Source: Bacteroidetes bacterium GWF2_41_31
Lineage (GTDB): Bacteria; Bacteroidota; Bacteroidia; Bacteroidales; F082
Length of the DNA: 64,000 nt
Assembly (NCBI GenBank): GCA_001769215.1
Contig: MEOL01000033.1
Coordinates: forward strand, 1 to 64,000
Direction: 5' to 3'
Below the pieces are notes generated by a model. The model was not told the origin of the DNA, ran no database searches, and saw nothing but the letters and a program-made list of their open reading frames with translations. Shown piece by piece: positions 17,713 through 28,024 of this stretch (its first letter is position 1; each line of letters begins with the position of its first letter). A program made the translations under genes and the position numbers.

Positions 17713-19605
17713 ATGAACATTAGTATCAATAAAAAAATCTTAATCTTCTCAAGTCTCATTCTGGTATTCAATGTATTTATAGGTTATACCTTTTATGATA
17801 GCAAGCGAAAACTTGCTGACACGGAAAATTTGGTTCAACACACCGAGGACGTTATTTCCAGATCGTCCGGAATCTTATTGCTTTTCAAAGACATTGAAAG
17901 TGCTGCTCGTGGTTTTGTTCTTACCGGAGACAGTACGATTCTGGATCCCTTATTTATTGCCGAAAAAACAATCTTTAACAGCATCGGGCAGCTCAGGAAA
18001 ATGATGTTAAAAAATCCGGTGCAGCAACAACGGTTAGATTCTATCAGTATTTATGTACAAAACCGTTTGGAATTTTCGTTACATCAGGTTAAATTAAGAA
18101 GTAATCAAGGATTAGAATCCGCCATTGCATATTCATCCACCAATAAGGGAAAATATTTTTCCGACCACATGAGCCGGTTGACCAATGATATTCAAATGGA
18201 AGAAGTCGCCGTGTTTAAACGACTTAAAAATACCAATGAGCGCAGAATGGCAATAGTGAATTGGTTTTCAGCGGGTATGTTTGTTTTAATGACTGTGTTT
18301 ACCTTGTTTTTGTTATTCGTCACCGCCAAATATTTGATTCAGATTAAAGAAAAGGAAAAGCGGGCGGAAGAACTGATCATTGCCAACAAAGAACTGGCCT
18401 TTCAAAACAAGGAGAAAGAAAAAAGGGCTGCTGAATTAATCCTTAAGAATGAGGAGCAACGTGAGATGAACGAATACCTGGGAAATTTGCTCGATTGTGC
18501 GAATGCCCCGATTATCGTTTGGGACACACATTTTAAAATTACGCGGTTCAATAGGGCCTTTGAATCCCTCACCGGAAGAATAGAAAACGATGTCATTGGC
18601 AGAACCCCGGAAATTTTGTTCCCGACTGATTCGGCGGACAGTTCAATGGATCTTATAAAGAGAACCCATCATGGTGAGCGGATGGAGGGGGCTGAAATGA
18701 ATATCGTTCATATCGATGGCTCCGTGCGGATACTTCTGTTGAGTTCGGCAAATATCATGTCCTCTGATGGAAAATCAGTGATAGTCACTATTGGACAAGG
18801 TTATGATGTTACCGAGCGAAAACGGGGAGAAGAAGAAATAAAAAAATTGAACGAAACCTTAGAGCAGAGAGTAAATGACAGAACGATACAGCTTGAAGCA
18901 GCAAATAAGGAACTCGAGTCGTTCAGTTATTCTGTTTCACACGATTTGCGTGCGCCTCTCCGACATATTGGAGGTTTTGTTGATTTACTTATTAAAAGTA
19001 ATTCATCCCAACTCAACGACACCGGATTAAGGTATTTAAAAATTATTTCAGAATCGGCTCATGAAATGGGAGAACTGATTGATGCCTTGTTGACCTTTTC
19101 AAGATTGGGAAGGAGCGAATTGCAAGGAACCAGGCTTAATTCAAAAAGCATGGTAACCCGTGCACTTAAATCGTTTACCGAAGAATTGTCCGGTAGGAAC
19201 GTGGAAATTAAATTATCTGATCTTCCGGATGCCTGGGGAGACGAAAACTTAATCTATCAGGTGTGGATAAACCTGATTTCCAACGCTATAAAATATTCCA
19301 GGAATGTGGAAAAAACCGTCATTGAAATTGGTGGCAATATAGAGGATGGAAAAACAATATTTTACGTAAAAGACAACGGTGTAGGTTTTGATATGAAGTA
19401 TGCAGATAAACTATTTGGTGTTTTCCAACGGCTGCACAAAGTAAAAGATTTTGAAGGTATCGGCATTGGCCTTGCAAATGTGAACAGAATTGTATCCAGG
19501 CATGGCGGAAAATGTTGGGCGATAAGCGATTCCGATGGTAAATCGGGAGACAAGGGGGCTACTTTTTTCTTTAGTAATCCAACAAATCATTTGTTAAAAA
19601 TATAA
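17713..19605 (+). CDS. CHASE3-like/PAS sensor histidine kinase
   Basis: Membrane helices, CHASE3-like region, PAS, SYSVSHDLRAPLRHIGGF, HATPase DNGVGFDMKYADKLFGVFQRLH. Confidence 0.93.
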   Translation: MNISINKKILIFSSLILVFNVFIGYTFYDSKRKLADTENLVQHTEDVISRSSGILLLFKDIESAARGFVLTGDSTILDPLFIAEKTIFNSIGQLRKMMLKNPVQQQRLDSISIYVQNRLEFSLHQVKLRSNQGLESAIAYSSTNKGKYFSDHMSRLTNDIQMEEVAVFKRLKNTNERRMAIVNWFSAGMFVLMTVFTLFLLFVTAKYLIQIKEKEKRAEELIIANKELAFQNKEKEKRAAELILKNEEQREMNEYLGNLLDCANAPIIVWDTHFKITRFNRAFESLTGRIENDVIGRTPEILFPTDSADSSMDLIKRTHHGERMEGAEMNIVHIDGSVRILLLSSANIMSSDGKSVIVTIGQGYDVTERKRGEEEIKKLNETLEQRVNDRTIQLEAANKELESFSYSVSHDLRAPLRHIGGFVDLLIKSNSSQLNDTGLRYLKIISESAHEMGELIDALLTFSRLGRSELQGTRLNSKSMVTRALKSFTEELSGRNVEIKLSDLPDAWGDENLIYQVWINLISNAIKYSRNVEKTVIEIGGNIEDGKTIFYVKDNGVGFDMKYADKLFGVFQRLHKVKDFEGIGIGLANVNRIVSRHGGKCWAISDSDGKSGDKGATFFFSNPTNHLLKI

Positions 19606-19609
19606 AAGT

Positions 19610-20053
19610 ATGAAAACAGAAATAAAAAGAATTCTGATTGTGGACGATAGTCCAAAAGATGTTGAGCTTACCATGGCTGCGCTATCTGAAAATAACCTGA
19701 TTAATGAAATTGTCGTGGCGGAAGATGGTGAAGAAGCCCTGGATTACTTATATAAACGTGGTAAGTTTTCTAATGAAACCGGCATTCCGGTAGTAATACT
19801 ACTGGATATCAAGATGCCAAAGATGAATGGAATCGAGGTACTTCGACATATCCGTACTAACGCTGATTTTAAATTAATCCCCGTCATTATGGTTACCTCA
19901 TCCCGGGAAGAAAGAGACCTGGTTGAGAGTTACAAACTTGGAGCAAACTCTTATGTGGTTAAACCTGTTGACATTACCCAGTTCCTGGAGGCCATTAAAA
20001 CGTTGGGACAATATTGGGCTGTCGTTAATCAACCTCCTCCAATGAAAAAATGA
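19610..20053 (+). CDS. Response regulator (Rcp1-like single receiver)
   Basis: ILIVDDSPKDVELTMAAL...ILLDIKMPKMNGIEVLRHIR...VMVTSS...YVVKPVD. Confidence 0.95.
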   Translation: MKTEIKRILIVDDSPKDVELTMAALSENNLINEIVVAEDGEEALDYLYKRGKFSNETGIPVVILLDIKMPKMNGIEVLRHIRTNADFKLIPVIMVTSSREERDLVESYKLGANSYVVKPVDITQFLEAIKTLGQYWAVVNQPPPMKK

Positions 20054-20092
20054 TTCAAATGAATTTTTAAAACAACTAAAACGCATGCAACG

Positions 20093-22822
20093 ATGAAACG
20101 TAAAATTAAAATATTGCACCTTGAAGATTCTCCTAATGATTCTGAGTTAATTCACGCTATTATCGAAAGCAGTGGAATAGAGCATGATTATTATTTGGTC
20201 GACAATAAAGATGATTTTGTACATTTTCTGGGGTCAGAAAACATCGACATCATAATATCTGATTATAGCATGCCAGGATATCAAGGCAGCGAAGCGTTAA
20301 AAATCGCCAGACAGCACTATGCTCACATACCTTTCATCTTTGTTTCAGGAACAATTGGAGAAGACAGGGCCATTGAGGCCATGTTAAACGGTGCAACCGA
20401 TTATGTGCTTAAAAACAAACTTGAAAGGTTGGTTCCTGCAATTAAAAGGGCCATGCGCGAATACGATCTGGAGGTAAAACGAAAGCAGACTGATGTGGAA
20501 CTGAAACAAAAAAGAGAACTCATCAAAACGCAAAACCTGGCCATCGAAAAACGATCTGCTGAGTTAATAATTGCCAATAAAAAACTGATCTTTCAAAACC
20601 TGGAGAAGGAGAAACGAGCTGCTGAATTAATTATTGCCAATAAGAAACTGACCATTCAAAACAATGAGAAAGAAAAACGGGCAGCAGAGTTAGTCATTGC
20701 AAATGAAGAACTTGTATTTCAAACAGAAGTAAAAGAAAAGCGGGCCGCTGAGTTAATCGTAGCCAACAAAGAACTTGCTTATCAAAACAATGAGAAAGAA
20801 AAACGGGCTGCTGAGTTGGTCATTGCTAACGAAGAGCTTTCATTTCAAACAAGAGTAAAAGAAAAACGAGCCGCGGAATTGATCATTGCAAATAAAGAGC
20901 TTGCTTTTCAAAACAGAGAGAAAGAAAAACGGGCTGCTGAATTAATTATTGCCAACGAAGAACTTGCTTATCAAAATGTAGTAAAAGAAAAACGGGCTGC
21001 TGAGCTGATCGTTGCCAATAAAGAACTTGCTTATCAAAACAAAGAGAGGGAAATGCGGGCAGAAGAATTAATCATTGCCAATAAAGAACTTGCTTTTCAA
21101 AACAGAGAAAAAGAGAACCGGGCCAAAGAATTAATCATTGCCAATAAAGAACTTGCTTTTCAAAACAGAGAAAAAGAGAACCGGGCCAAAGAATTAATCA
21201 TTGCCAACAAAGAACTTGCTTTTCAAAACGGAGAAAAAGAGAACCGGGCCAAAGAACTAATCGTTGCCAACAAAGAACTTGCTTTTCAAAACGGAGAAAA
21301 AGAGAACCGGGCCAAAGAATTAATCATTGCCAACAAAGAGCTTGCTTTTCAAAATGAAGTAAAGGAAAAAAAGTCAGCTGAATTAATCGTTGCAAACGAA
21401 GAACTTGCTTTTCAAAATAATGAAAAGGAAAAACGTGCAGCGGAATTAATCATTGCCAACAAAGAACTCGCGTTTCAAAATGGAGAGAAGGAAAAACGGG
21501 CAGCTGAATTAATTATAGCGAACAAAGAACTCGCGTTTCAAAACGATGAGAAGGAAAAACGCGCTGCAGAATTAATTGTCGCCAACAAGGAGCTCGTTTT
21601 TCAAAATGAGGAGAAAGAAAAACGAGCCGCTGAACTGGTTGTCGCAAAAGAACATGCGGAAGAAAGCGATCGGTTAAAATCAGCATTTTTGGCGAATATG
21701 TCGCATGAAATAAGAACTCCGATGAATGGCATTTTAGGCTTTGCTGAATTATTGAAACAAGCTGACCTGAGTGGTGAAGAGCAACAGGAATATATAAAAA
21801 TTATTGAGAAAAGCGGTGCCAGGATGCTCAACATCATAAACGATATTGTTAATATTTCCAGAATAGAAGCCGGACAAATGGAAGTTAATCTGAGTAAGTC
21901 GAATATCAATGAGCAGATCGATTTCATATATACCTTCTTTAAACCAGAGATTGAAAAGAAAGGGATACAGTTTCTCTTTAAAAAATCGTTGCCTTCTGAA
22001 ACAGCCATTATTACCACAGACCGTGAAAAAATTTTCGCCATTCTAACCAACCTTGTCAAAAACGCCATCAAATTTACCACCGACGGCACCATAGAATTTG
22101 GGTATGAAATTGTAGCAATGGGTCACGACCCATTGCTACAATTTTATGTGAAAGATACAGGCATGGGTATACCAAAAGAAAGGCAGGAAGCCATATTTGA
22201 GCGATTTATTCAGGCTGATATTGCTGATAAAATGGCTTTGCAGGGTGCGGGATTGGGCTTGTCGATTACTAAAGCATACGTGGAACTACTGGGTGGAAAA
22301 ATCTGGGTCATTAGCGAAAAAGGAGAAGGCTCAATTTTCTATTTTACCATTCCTTTCCATACTGAAACTCTAGAGAAAAGTAACGTTGAAACTCCAACTG
22401 CGGAGGAAGTCACCGGAAACCAGGCTAAAAAACTTAAAATTCTGATCGTGGAGGACGATCCTAACTCGTTTAAGTTGATTTCAATTGCCACTAAAATGTA
22501 TTGCCAGGAAGTCTTAGGAGCAACTACCGGAATCGAAGCTGTTGAAATATGTCGCAATAATCCTGACATTGATTTGATACTTATGGATATTCAAATGCCC
22601 GAAATGAATGGTTATGAAGCAACGCGTAAAATACGGACATTCAACAAAGACGTGGTCATTATTGCTCAAACAGCTTTTGTTCTATCTCACGACAGAAAAT
22701 TAATCCTCAAATCAGGATGCAATGATTATATTTCAAAACCTATTTTTAAAGATGAATTGGTGGCATTGGTACAAAAATATTTCGATAAAAAAGCACTCAA
22801 TAAATTATTAATTAATCACTAA
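20093..22822 (+). CDS. Hybrid histidine kinase REC - (21-aa)n coiled coil - HisKA - HATPase - REC
   Basis: N-terminal receiver, about 18 repeats of EKEKRAAELIIANKELAFQNx, FLANMSHEIRTPMNGILGF, HATPase, C-terminal receiver. Confidence 0.95.
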   Translation: MKRKIKILHLEDSPNDSELIHAIIESSGIEHDYYLVDNKDDFVHFLGSENIDIIISDYSMPGYQGSEALKIARQHYAHIPFIFVSGTIGEDRAIEAMLNGATDYVLKNKLERLVPAIKRAMREYDLEVKRKQTDVELKQKRELIKTQNLAIEKRSAELIIANKKLIFQNLEKEKRAAELIIANKKLTIQNNEKEKRAAELVIANEELVFQTEVKEKRAAELIVANKELAYQNNEKEKRAAELVIANEELSFQTRVKEKRAAELIIANKELAFQNREKEKRAAELIIANEELAYQNVVKEKRAAELIVANKELAYQNKEREMRAEELIIANKELAFQNREKENRAKELIIANKELAFQNREKENRAKELIIANKELAFQNGEKENRAKELIVANKELAFQNGEKENRAKELIIANKELAFQNEVKEKKSAELIVANEELAFQNNEKEKRAAELIIANKELAFQNGEKEKRAAELIIANKELAFQNDEKEKRAAELIVANKELVFQNEEKEKRAAELVVAKEHAEESDRLKSAFLANMSHEIRTPMNGILGFAELLKQADLSGEEQQEYIKIIEKSGARMLNIINDIVNISRIEAGQMEVNLSKSNINEQIDFIYTFFKPEIEKKGIQFLFKKSLPSETAIITTDREKIFAILTNLVKNAIKFTTDGTIEFGYEIVAMGHDPLLQFYVKDTGMGIPKERQEAIFERFIQADIADKMALQGAGLGLSITKAYVELLGGKIWVISEKGEGSIFYFTIPFHTETLEKSNVETPTAEEVTGNQAKKLKILIVEDDPNSFKLISIATKMYCQEVLGATTGIEAVEICRNNPDIDLILMDIQMPEMNGYEATRKIRTFNKDVVIIAQTAFVLSHDRKLILKSGCNDYISKPIFKDELVALVQKYFDKKALNKLLINH
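20546..21673 (+). repeat. 63-bp (21-aa) in-gene tandem repeat, about 18 units
   Basis: Units aligned by eye; several are nearly identical at nucleotide level (about 21100-21350). Confidence 0.95.
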
Positions 22823-22961
22823 ACAAAGAGTGAATTGAAGCAAGCGTCAAAAAAGTACGAAAGTCATGGGATTCGAATCGATATCAGCTCCATGACAAGA
22901 TGAAAGATGTATGGAAGCTGATCCGTATTAAAATGGCTAACGCATCATCTTTTACCCTACT

Positions 22962-25514
22962 TTACAGAATTGAATCTTTTGAAAGCTTCACCTGCTTATA
23001 GATCTCAAACCAGGTGATGGTTGAAAATCCTGCTAAAGTACAAATGACAATTTCTACTAAACTTATTCTTTCAAACTGAAATAATTCCAAAAGAAAAGGG
23101 ATGTTCAAAACCATAATCAGGAAGATGATGGCTCCGCCAACTACCCACTTAACCGTTTTATTTCGTGTCATAATAATTTTAATGATCCCCTGAGTCCATG
23201 ATCGGTTTGAAAGAATGACTGCAATGTTGGCCACGATTAAAGTGACAAAGGTGAGTGTTCTTACGGCATCCTCTGAATATCCCATGTTCAGCCCGATAAA
23301 GTAGACCAACAAGGTTGTAATTAAAATGCTGATCCCCTGCGAACAGCTTAAGAAGATTTTTTTTGCACCAAAGAAAGGTTCATTGATAAGCCGTGGAGGT
23401 CGCGACATAATGTTTTCCTCTTCTTTTTCAGCTTCGAAAATAATAGAACAGGCGGGATCGATAATGAGTTCAAGAAAAACAATATGTACAGGCCAAAGGA
23501 TGAGTGGCAGATCGGCGAAGAAAACAGGGATCAGCGACAACCCCGCGATGGGAACGTGAATGGCAAAAATATAACCGAGCGCTTTTTGCAGGTTATCAAA
23601 AATTTTGCGTCCCATGCGCACTGCCCCTACGATGGAGGCAAAATTATCGTCCATCAATACCAGTGAAGAGGCTTCACGGGCTACATCAGTACCTTTTTCG
23701 CCCATCGCAATTCCAATGTTGGCTGCTTTCAGTGCCGGTGCATCGTTGATTCCATCACCTGTCATGGCCACCACTTCCTTGTTTCGCTTGAGCGCGTTCA
23801 CAATTTTGAGTTTTTGTTCAGGAACCACGCGGGCAAAAATATTGACTTCCTTAATTCGTTCACAGAGTTCATCTTCTGTCAGTTCCTTGAGTTCCGGCCC
23901 TGAAATGCAGAGTTCCGGGTTTTTTATGCCAATATCTTTTCCAATATTGATAGCCGTTACCGGATAATCACCTGTAATCATGATCATCCGGATGCCGGCT
24001 TTATAACACTCCTTTATGGCTGCCGGTACGGTTTTCCGGATAGGATCAGATAACCCGATGAGTCCCAAAAATTCGAAATCAAAATCATGTTGAATCGAAG
24101 GCAATTTGCCCGGGGTCAATTTTGCCCTGGCTACACCCAACATCCTTAGTCCGGAAGAAGCCATTTCGGCAACCGCTTTTTCAAATTTCAAAACAGTTTC
24201 CTTATTTAGGTGACACAAATCGAAAATGGCTTCGGGAGCACCCTTTGCCGCGATCACCCTTTCTGCTGAACCAGTTGGCGAAAACACCCTTGACATGGCC
24301 ATTAATTCTTTCGACAGGGGATATTCTTTTTCCATTACCCAGTCAGAATGAAGATGTTCAGTATTCTTGAGAAAATGATCGCCAATATTGGTGATGGCTT
24401 TTTCCATGGGGTCGAAAGGGTTCACCTGACTTGATAGTATTCCGTATTCCACGATTTCATGGTAGGGTTCCGGGAACAATGCTCCTGATACCACATCGTG
24501 AAAATCCGTGCCGTTAAAAAGTCGGGTAACAGTCATCTTGTTTTGCGTTAAGGTGCCTGTTTTGTCGGTGCATAGCACCGTGGCCGAGCCGAGTGTTTCA
24601 ACGGCAGCAGGTTTGCGTGTGAGGACATTTTTTTTTGACATGCGCCAGGCACCCAGAGCAAGAAAAATGGTTAATACTACCGGGAATTCTTCGGGCAGCA
24701 TGGCCATGGCCAGGGTGATTCCGGCGAGAAATCCTTTTAGTAAATCGCCCCTGGTGATGGTATAGATGGCAATTACCATGATACAGAGTGTAATGCCGAT
24801 AATCGCCAGGCGTTTAACCAATGTACCCATTTCACTTTTTAGTTTCGTTGGCTCCTCCACCACGGATTCCAGTGCTTTACCTATTTTCCCGATTTCAGTT
24901 TTCATGGCAGTGGCCGTTACCTTTACCATTCCATTTCCCTGAACGATCATCGAACCGGAATAGACCATGGGCAATTCATCGCCACCGGGAACAATACTGG
25001 TGTCACCATTTTTCCATTCTCTTTTGCGCACCGGTACAGATTCGCCGGTCAGTAACGATTCATCGGCCAGCAAATTAACACTGTTCAGCACCATGGCATC
25101 GGCCGGAACGCGGTCGCCTTCCTGCAGAATCACTAAATCGCCAACCACGACTTCTCTTCCGGCAATTCGGATGGTTTCTCCATCCCTGATTACCAGAGCA
25201 CGTGGACTGGCCAGGTCTTTTAAAGCATCCAATGCTTTTTCAGTTTTCTTCTCCTGGTAAAATTCAATGCCCATCACCACAAACACAAAACCAAGAAGCA
25301 TGATACCTTCCTGAACGTCTCCTAACAGGAGATACAGGGCCCCACAGGCAACCAGCAACAGGAACATGGGTTCCTTTACCACTCCCAATGCAATTTGAAA
25401 ACCATTTTTAGGTTTTGATGAAGGCAGTTCATTATATCCATCCTTCTGAAGGATTGCCGCTGCTTCTTTTGAACCAAGCCCTTTTAATTGATCGGTATCG
25501 ACTGAAGTTTTCAT
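22962..25514 (-). CDS. Cation-translocating P-type ATPase (Ca2+-type)
   Basis: 850 aa; VLCTDKTGTLTQNKM, MITGDYPVTA, AMTGDGINDAPALKAANIGIAMG. Confidence 0.95.
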   Translation of the reverse strand: MKTSVDTDQLKGLGSKEAAAILQKDGYNELPSSKPKNGFQIALGVVKEPMFLLLVACGALYLLLGDVQEGIMLLGFVFVVMGIEFYQEKKTEKALDALKDLASPRALVIRDGETIRIAGREVVVGDLVILQEGDRVPADAMVLNSVNLLADESLLTGESVPVRKREWKNGDTSIVPGGDELPMVYSGSMIVQGNGMVKVTATAMKTEIGKIGKALESVVEEPTKLKSEMGTLVKRLAIIGITLCIMVIAIYTITRGDLLKGFLAGITLAMAMLPEEFPVVLTIFLALGAWRMSKKNVLTRKPAAVETLGSATVLCTDKTGTLTQNKMTVTRLFNGTDFHDVVSGALFPEPYHEIVEYGILSSQVNPFDPMEKAITNIGDHFLKNTEHLHSDWVMEKEYPLSKELMAMSRVFSPTGSAERVIAAKGAPEAIFDLCHLNKETVLKFEKAVAEMASSGLRMLGVARAKLTPGKLPSIQHDFDFEFLGLIGLSDPIRKTVPAAIKECYKAGIRMIMITGDYPVTAINIGKDIGIKNPELCISGPELKELTEDELCERIKEVNIFARVVPEQKLKIVNALKRNKEVVAMTGDGINDAPALKAANIGIAMGEKGTDVAREASSLVLMDDNFASIVGAVRMGRKIFDNLQKALGYIFAIHVPIAGLSLIPVFFADLPLILWPVHIVFLELIIDPACSIIFEAEKEEENIMSRPPRLINEPFFGAKKIFLSCSQGISILITTLLVYFIGLNMGYSEDAVRTLTFVTLIVANIAVILSNRSWTQGIIKIIMTRNKTVKWVVGGAIIFLIMVLNIPFLLELFQFERISLVEIVICTLAGFSTITWFEIYKQVKLSKDSIL

Positions 25515-25530
25515 GACTATTGGGTTATTC

Positions 25531-25550
25531 TAGTTAGAAGATACTAACAA
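25531..25550. promoter_or_regulatory. Putative MarR operator upstream of ATPase gene
   Basis: TAGTTAG-AAGATA-CTAACAA, matching the site upstream of the MarR gene. Confidence 0.6.
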
Positions 25551-25565
25551 TTAAGTTAAATTTTT

Positions 25566-25979
25566 TTATTTGGACAAAACTTTATTTAACAAATCAATCA
25601 TGGTTTGTAACTCGTGGTCGTTCAATTTGTTTTTAAAGGATTCTGCGATGCGCTTATGAGCAAAATCGTGCATCTGGTTGATGAGTTTTCCCTTTTCGGT
25701 GAGGTGAAGGTGTGCACTGCGTCTGTCTTCGTCCGATTGTACCTTATAAACAAACTCTTTTTCGATGAACTTGTCGATGGTCACTTTTACTGTTGGCTTG
25801 GAAAGTTTCAGAATGTTGGCTAATTCCGTAATATTAGGGTTTCCGAGCATATGAATGGTTTCCAGATAATTCATCTGGGTGTGGGTAAGGTTCGATAGAT
25901 TAAACTGATCCTTTGCCGCATCTTCCATTTGGACCATGATATTAGATAGTTTGGCCACTATTTCTTCCATATTTTTCAT
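25566..25979 (-). CDS. MarR-family transcriptional regulator
   Basis: 137 aa, LTHTQMNYLETIHMLGNPNITELANILKLSKPTVKVTIDKFIEKEFVYKVQSDEDRRSAHLHLTEKG. Confidence 0.93.
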   Translation of the reverse strand: MKNMEEIVAKLSNIMVQMEDAAKDQFNLSNLTHTQMNYLETIHMLGNPNITELANILKLSKPTVKVTIDKFIEKEFVYKVQSDEDRRSAHLHLTEKGKLINQMHDFAHKRIAESFKNKLNDHELQTMIDLLNKVLSK

Positions 25980-25989
25980 GAAGCAAATA

Positions 25990-26009
25990 TAGTTAGAAAA
26001 TACTAACTA
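25990..26009. promoter_or_regulatory. Putative MarR autoregulatory operator
   Basis: Perfect TAGTTAG-AAAATA-CTAACTA, 10 bp upstream of the MarR start. Confidence 0.65.
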
Positions 26010-26124
26010 AAAGATAAATTTCATTGGGTGCTATTTGTTCTGTTAACGTTTAAATAAACGGAAAAATAGGACGGTGCGCTGGACCTTAAAAACGGGTTCT
26101 TGTTTTTATAAAAGCAATAATATC

Positions 26125-27645
26125 CTACCTTTTCTTTAGTTCATAAATGTCTTTACGTCTGTCTTTTAGGTTCCTGACGCTTCCAAATTGGTTCAGGTTT
26201 CTAAGCAGATCGATGTCCAGGTCAGCAATCAAAATCATTTCCGTGTTGGGAGTAGCCTCCGCCTTGATACCATTGGCCGGGAAAGCAAAATCGCAGGGGG
26301 TGAACACCATCGATTGTGCATACTGAATATCCATGTTGTGCACTTTCGGAAGATTTCCTACACTTCCTGCAATGGCGACGTAGCATTCATTTTCGATGGC
26401 ACGGGCCTGGGCACAATTTCGCACCCTGGAATATCCATTTTGGGTATCTGTCAGGAAGGGTACGAATAGAATATCCATGCCCATATCGGCGAGAATCCTG
26501 CTCAGCTCCGGAAATTCCACATCGTAACAAATCAGCACGCCAATTTTTCCACAGTCGGTATCAAAGACTTTTATTTCACTGCCTCCCTGCATTCCCCACA
26601 CCTTTATCTCATCCGGCGTGGTATGTAATTTAACATACCGTTCAACGGTTCCGTCTCTTTTACATAAATATCCAACATTATAAAGCCGGTTGTTCACAAT
26701 TTCAGGCATGCTTCCTGAAATAATATTGATGTTGTATGAAATAGCCAATTCCGAAAATTTCTGCGTGATCGCCTCTGTATGTTTTGCCAACTCTCTAAGG
26801 GCTTCTGGTTCGGTGAGGTGGTTGTTCTCGGCCATGAGTGGTGCATTAAAGAACTCAGGAAACAATGCGAAATCAGAACGGTAACCCGAAACGGCATCGA
26901 CAAAAAATTCGACTTGCTGCAACAATTCATCCAGGTTTTTATAAGGACGCATTTGCCATTGAATCAGCCCAAGGCGCACTACTTTTTTGATAATGCTGGC
27001 TTTGACATGCTGTTTTTCATAGTAAATGTTCACCCATTCCAGCAAAACGGCGTAGTCGTTCGAATCGCCATCGCCGTTCAGGTAGTTTTTCATGATTTTG
27101 AACGGATGGAAATCATTGGATATCTGAAAGTTCAAAACTGGATCATCAATTTCTTTACGCCTGACTTTGTCGATGTATTGCTTTGGGGTTAGTTTGTCAG
27201 CGTACTGGTGGTAGTTTGGAATACGACCTCCAAACGCGACTCCCTTCAGGTTTAATCGTTCACACAACTCTTTCCTGTAATCGTACAACCTGCGGCCAAG
27301 TCTTAAACCGCGAAACTCTGGTTTGATAAACACATCAATTCCGTAAAGCATGTCGCCGGTAGGGGAGTGCGTGTTGAAGGTGTAGTTTCCGGTAATTTCC
27401 TCGTATGTATGGTGGTCATCAAATTTGGAGTAATCGACAATAATTGATAGTGCGCAGCCCGCGATTTGGTTGTTGACCTTAATCACAACCTGACCATCAG
27501 GAAAACGGCTGATCAAAGAGTCGATTTGATGCTCTTTCCAGTATGCATCGGGCATGGTGGTGTACGATTCTATCATGGCTTCTTTTAACTCCTGATAGTC
27601 ATCCAGATTTAAAAAAGTTAATTCAATATTTTCAATATCCTGCAT
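26125..27645 (-). CDS. GNAT acetyltransferase - carbon-nitrogen hydrolase (nitrilase) fusion
   Basis: N-terminal GNAT (IDVFIKPEFRGLRLGRRLYDYRKELC); C-terminal nitrilase (LFPEFFNAPL, VKLHTTPDE, GVLICYDVEFPELSRIL). Confidence 0.9.
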   Translation of the reverse strand: MQDIENIELTFLNLDDYQELKEAMIESYTTMPDAYWKEHQIDSLISRFPDGQVVIKVNNQIAGCALSIIVDYSKFDDHHTYEEITGNYTFNTHSPTGDMLYGIDVFIKPEFRGLRLGRRLYDYRKELCERLNLKGVAFGGRIPNYHQYADKLTPKQYIDKVRRKEIDDPVLNFQISNDFHPFKIMKNYLNGDGDSNDYAVLLEWVNIYYEKQHVKASIIKKVVRLGLIQWQMRPYKNLDELLQQVEFFVDAVSGYRSDFALFPEFFNAPLMAENNHLTEPEALRELAKHTEAITQKFSELAISYNINIISGSMPEIVNNRLYNVGYLCKRDGTVERYVKLHTTPDEIKVWGMQGGSEIKVFDTDCGKIGVLICYDVEFPELSRILADMGMDILFVPFLTDTQNGYSRVRNCAQARAIENECYVAIAGSVGNLPKVHNMDIQYAQSMVFTPCDFAFPANGIKAEATPNTEMILIADLDIDLLRNLNQFGSVRNLKDRRKDIYELKKR

Positions 27646-28024
27646 GGGCTGAGTATTGGATGTAATTTTTGTAAAATAGTTAAAATACGATCAGGTGCAC
27701 TTATTGATAATAAATATGAAGGCAGATATGTCACATAATTCTGGTTGGTTGATCACTCCTTTCCAGGCAAGTGAAATGAGTTTGCAAAGTTACTAAAATC
27801 TGAGGGCTGGCCATCGTGATGGGGCGTGTTTAATTTGACAGCGATATGATTGGCCAATCGTTTAGGATATACCTTAAAATATCCGGCATTAAGCATGGGA
27901 TGATCGTTGTTAATTAAAATGAGAAAAAAAAGTACCTATTTAGAACTTTTATTGTACTTTTAGTCCCTCAGCTTGTAGGATGCCTATTTTCTATTTAAAC
28001 CTCTTGTCTTGATCTATTCAGTTT

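Noticed and set aside
21601-22092. 163-aa minus-strand ORF opposite the hybrid kinase
   Set aside because: Fully antisense to a confident kinase coding region with low-complexity Ser-rich translation; shadow ORF.
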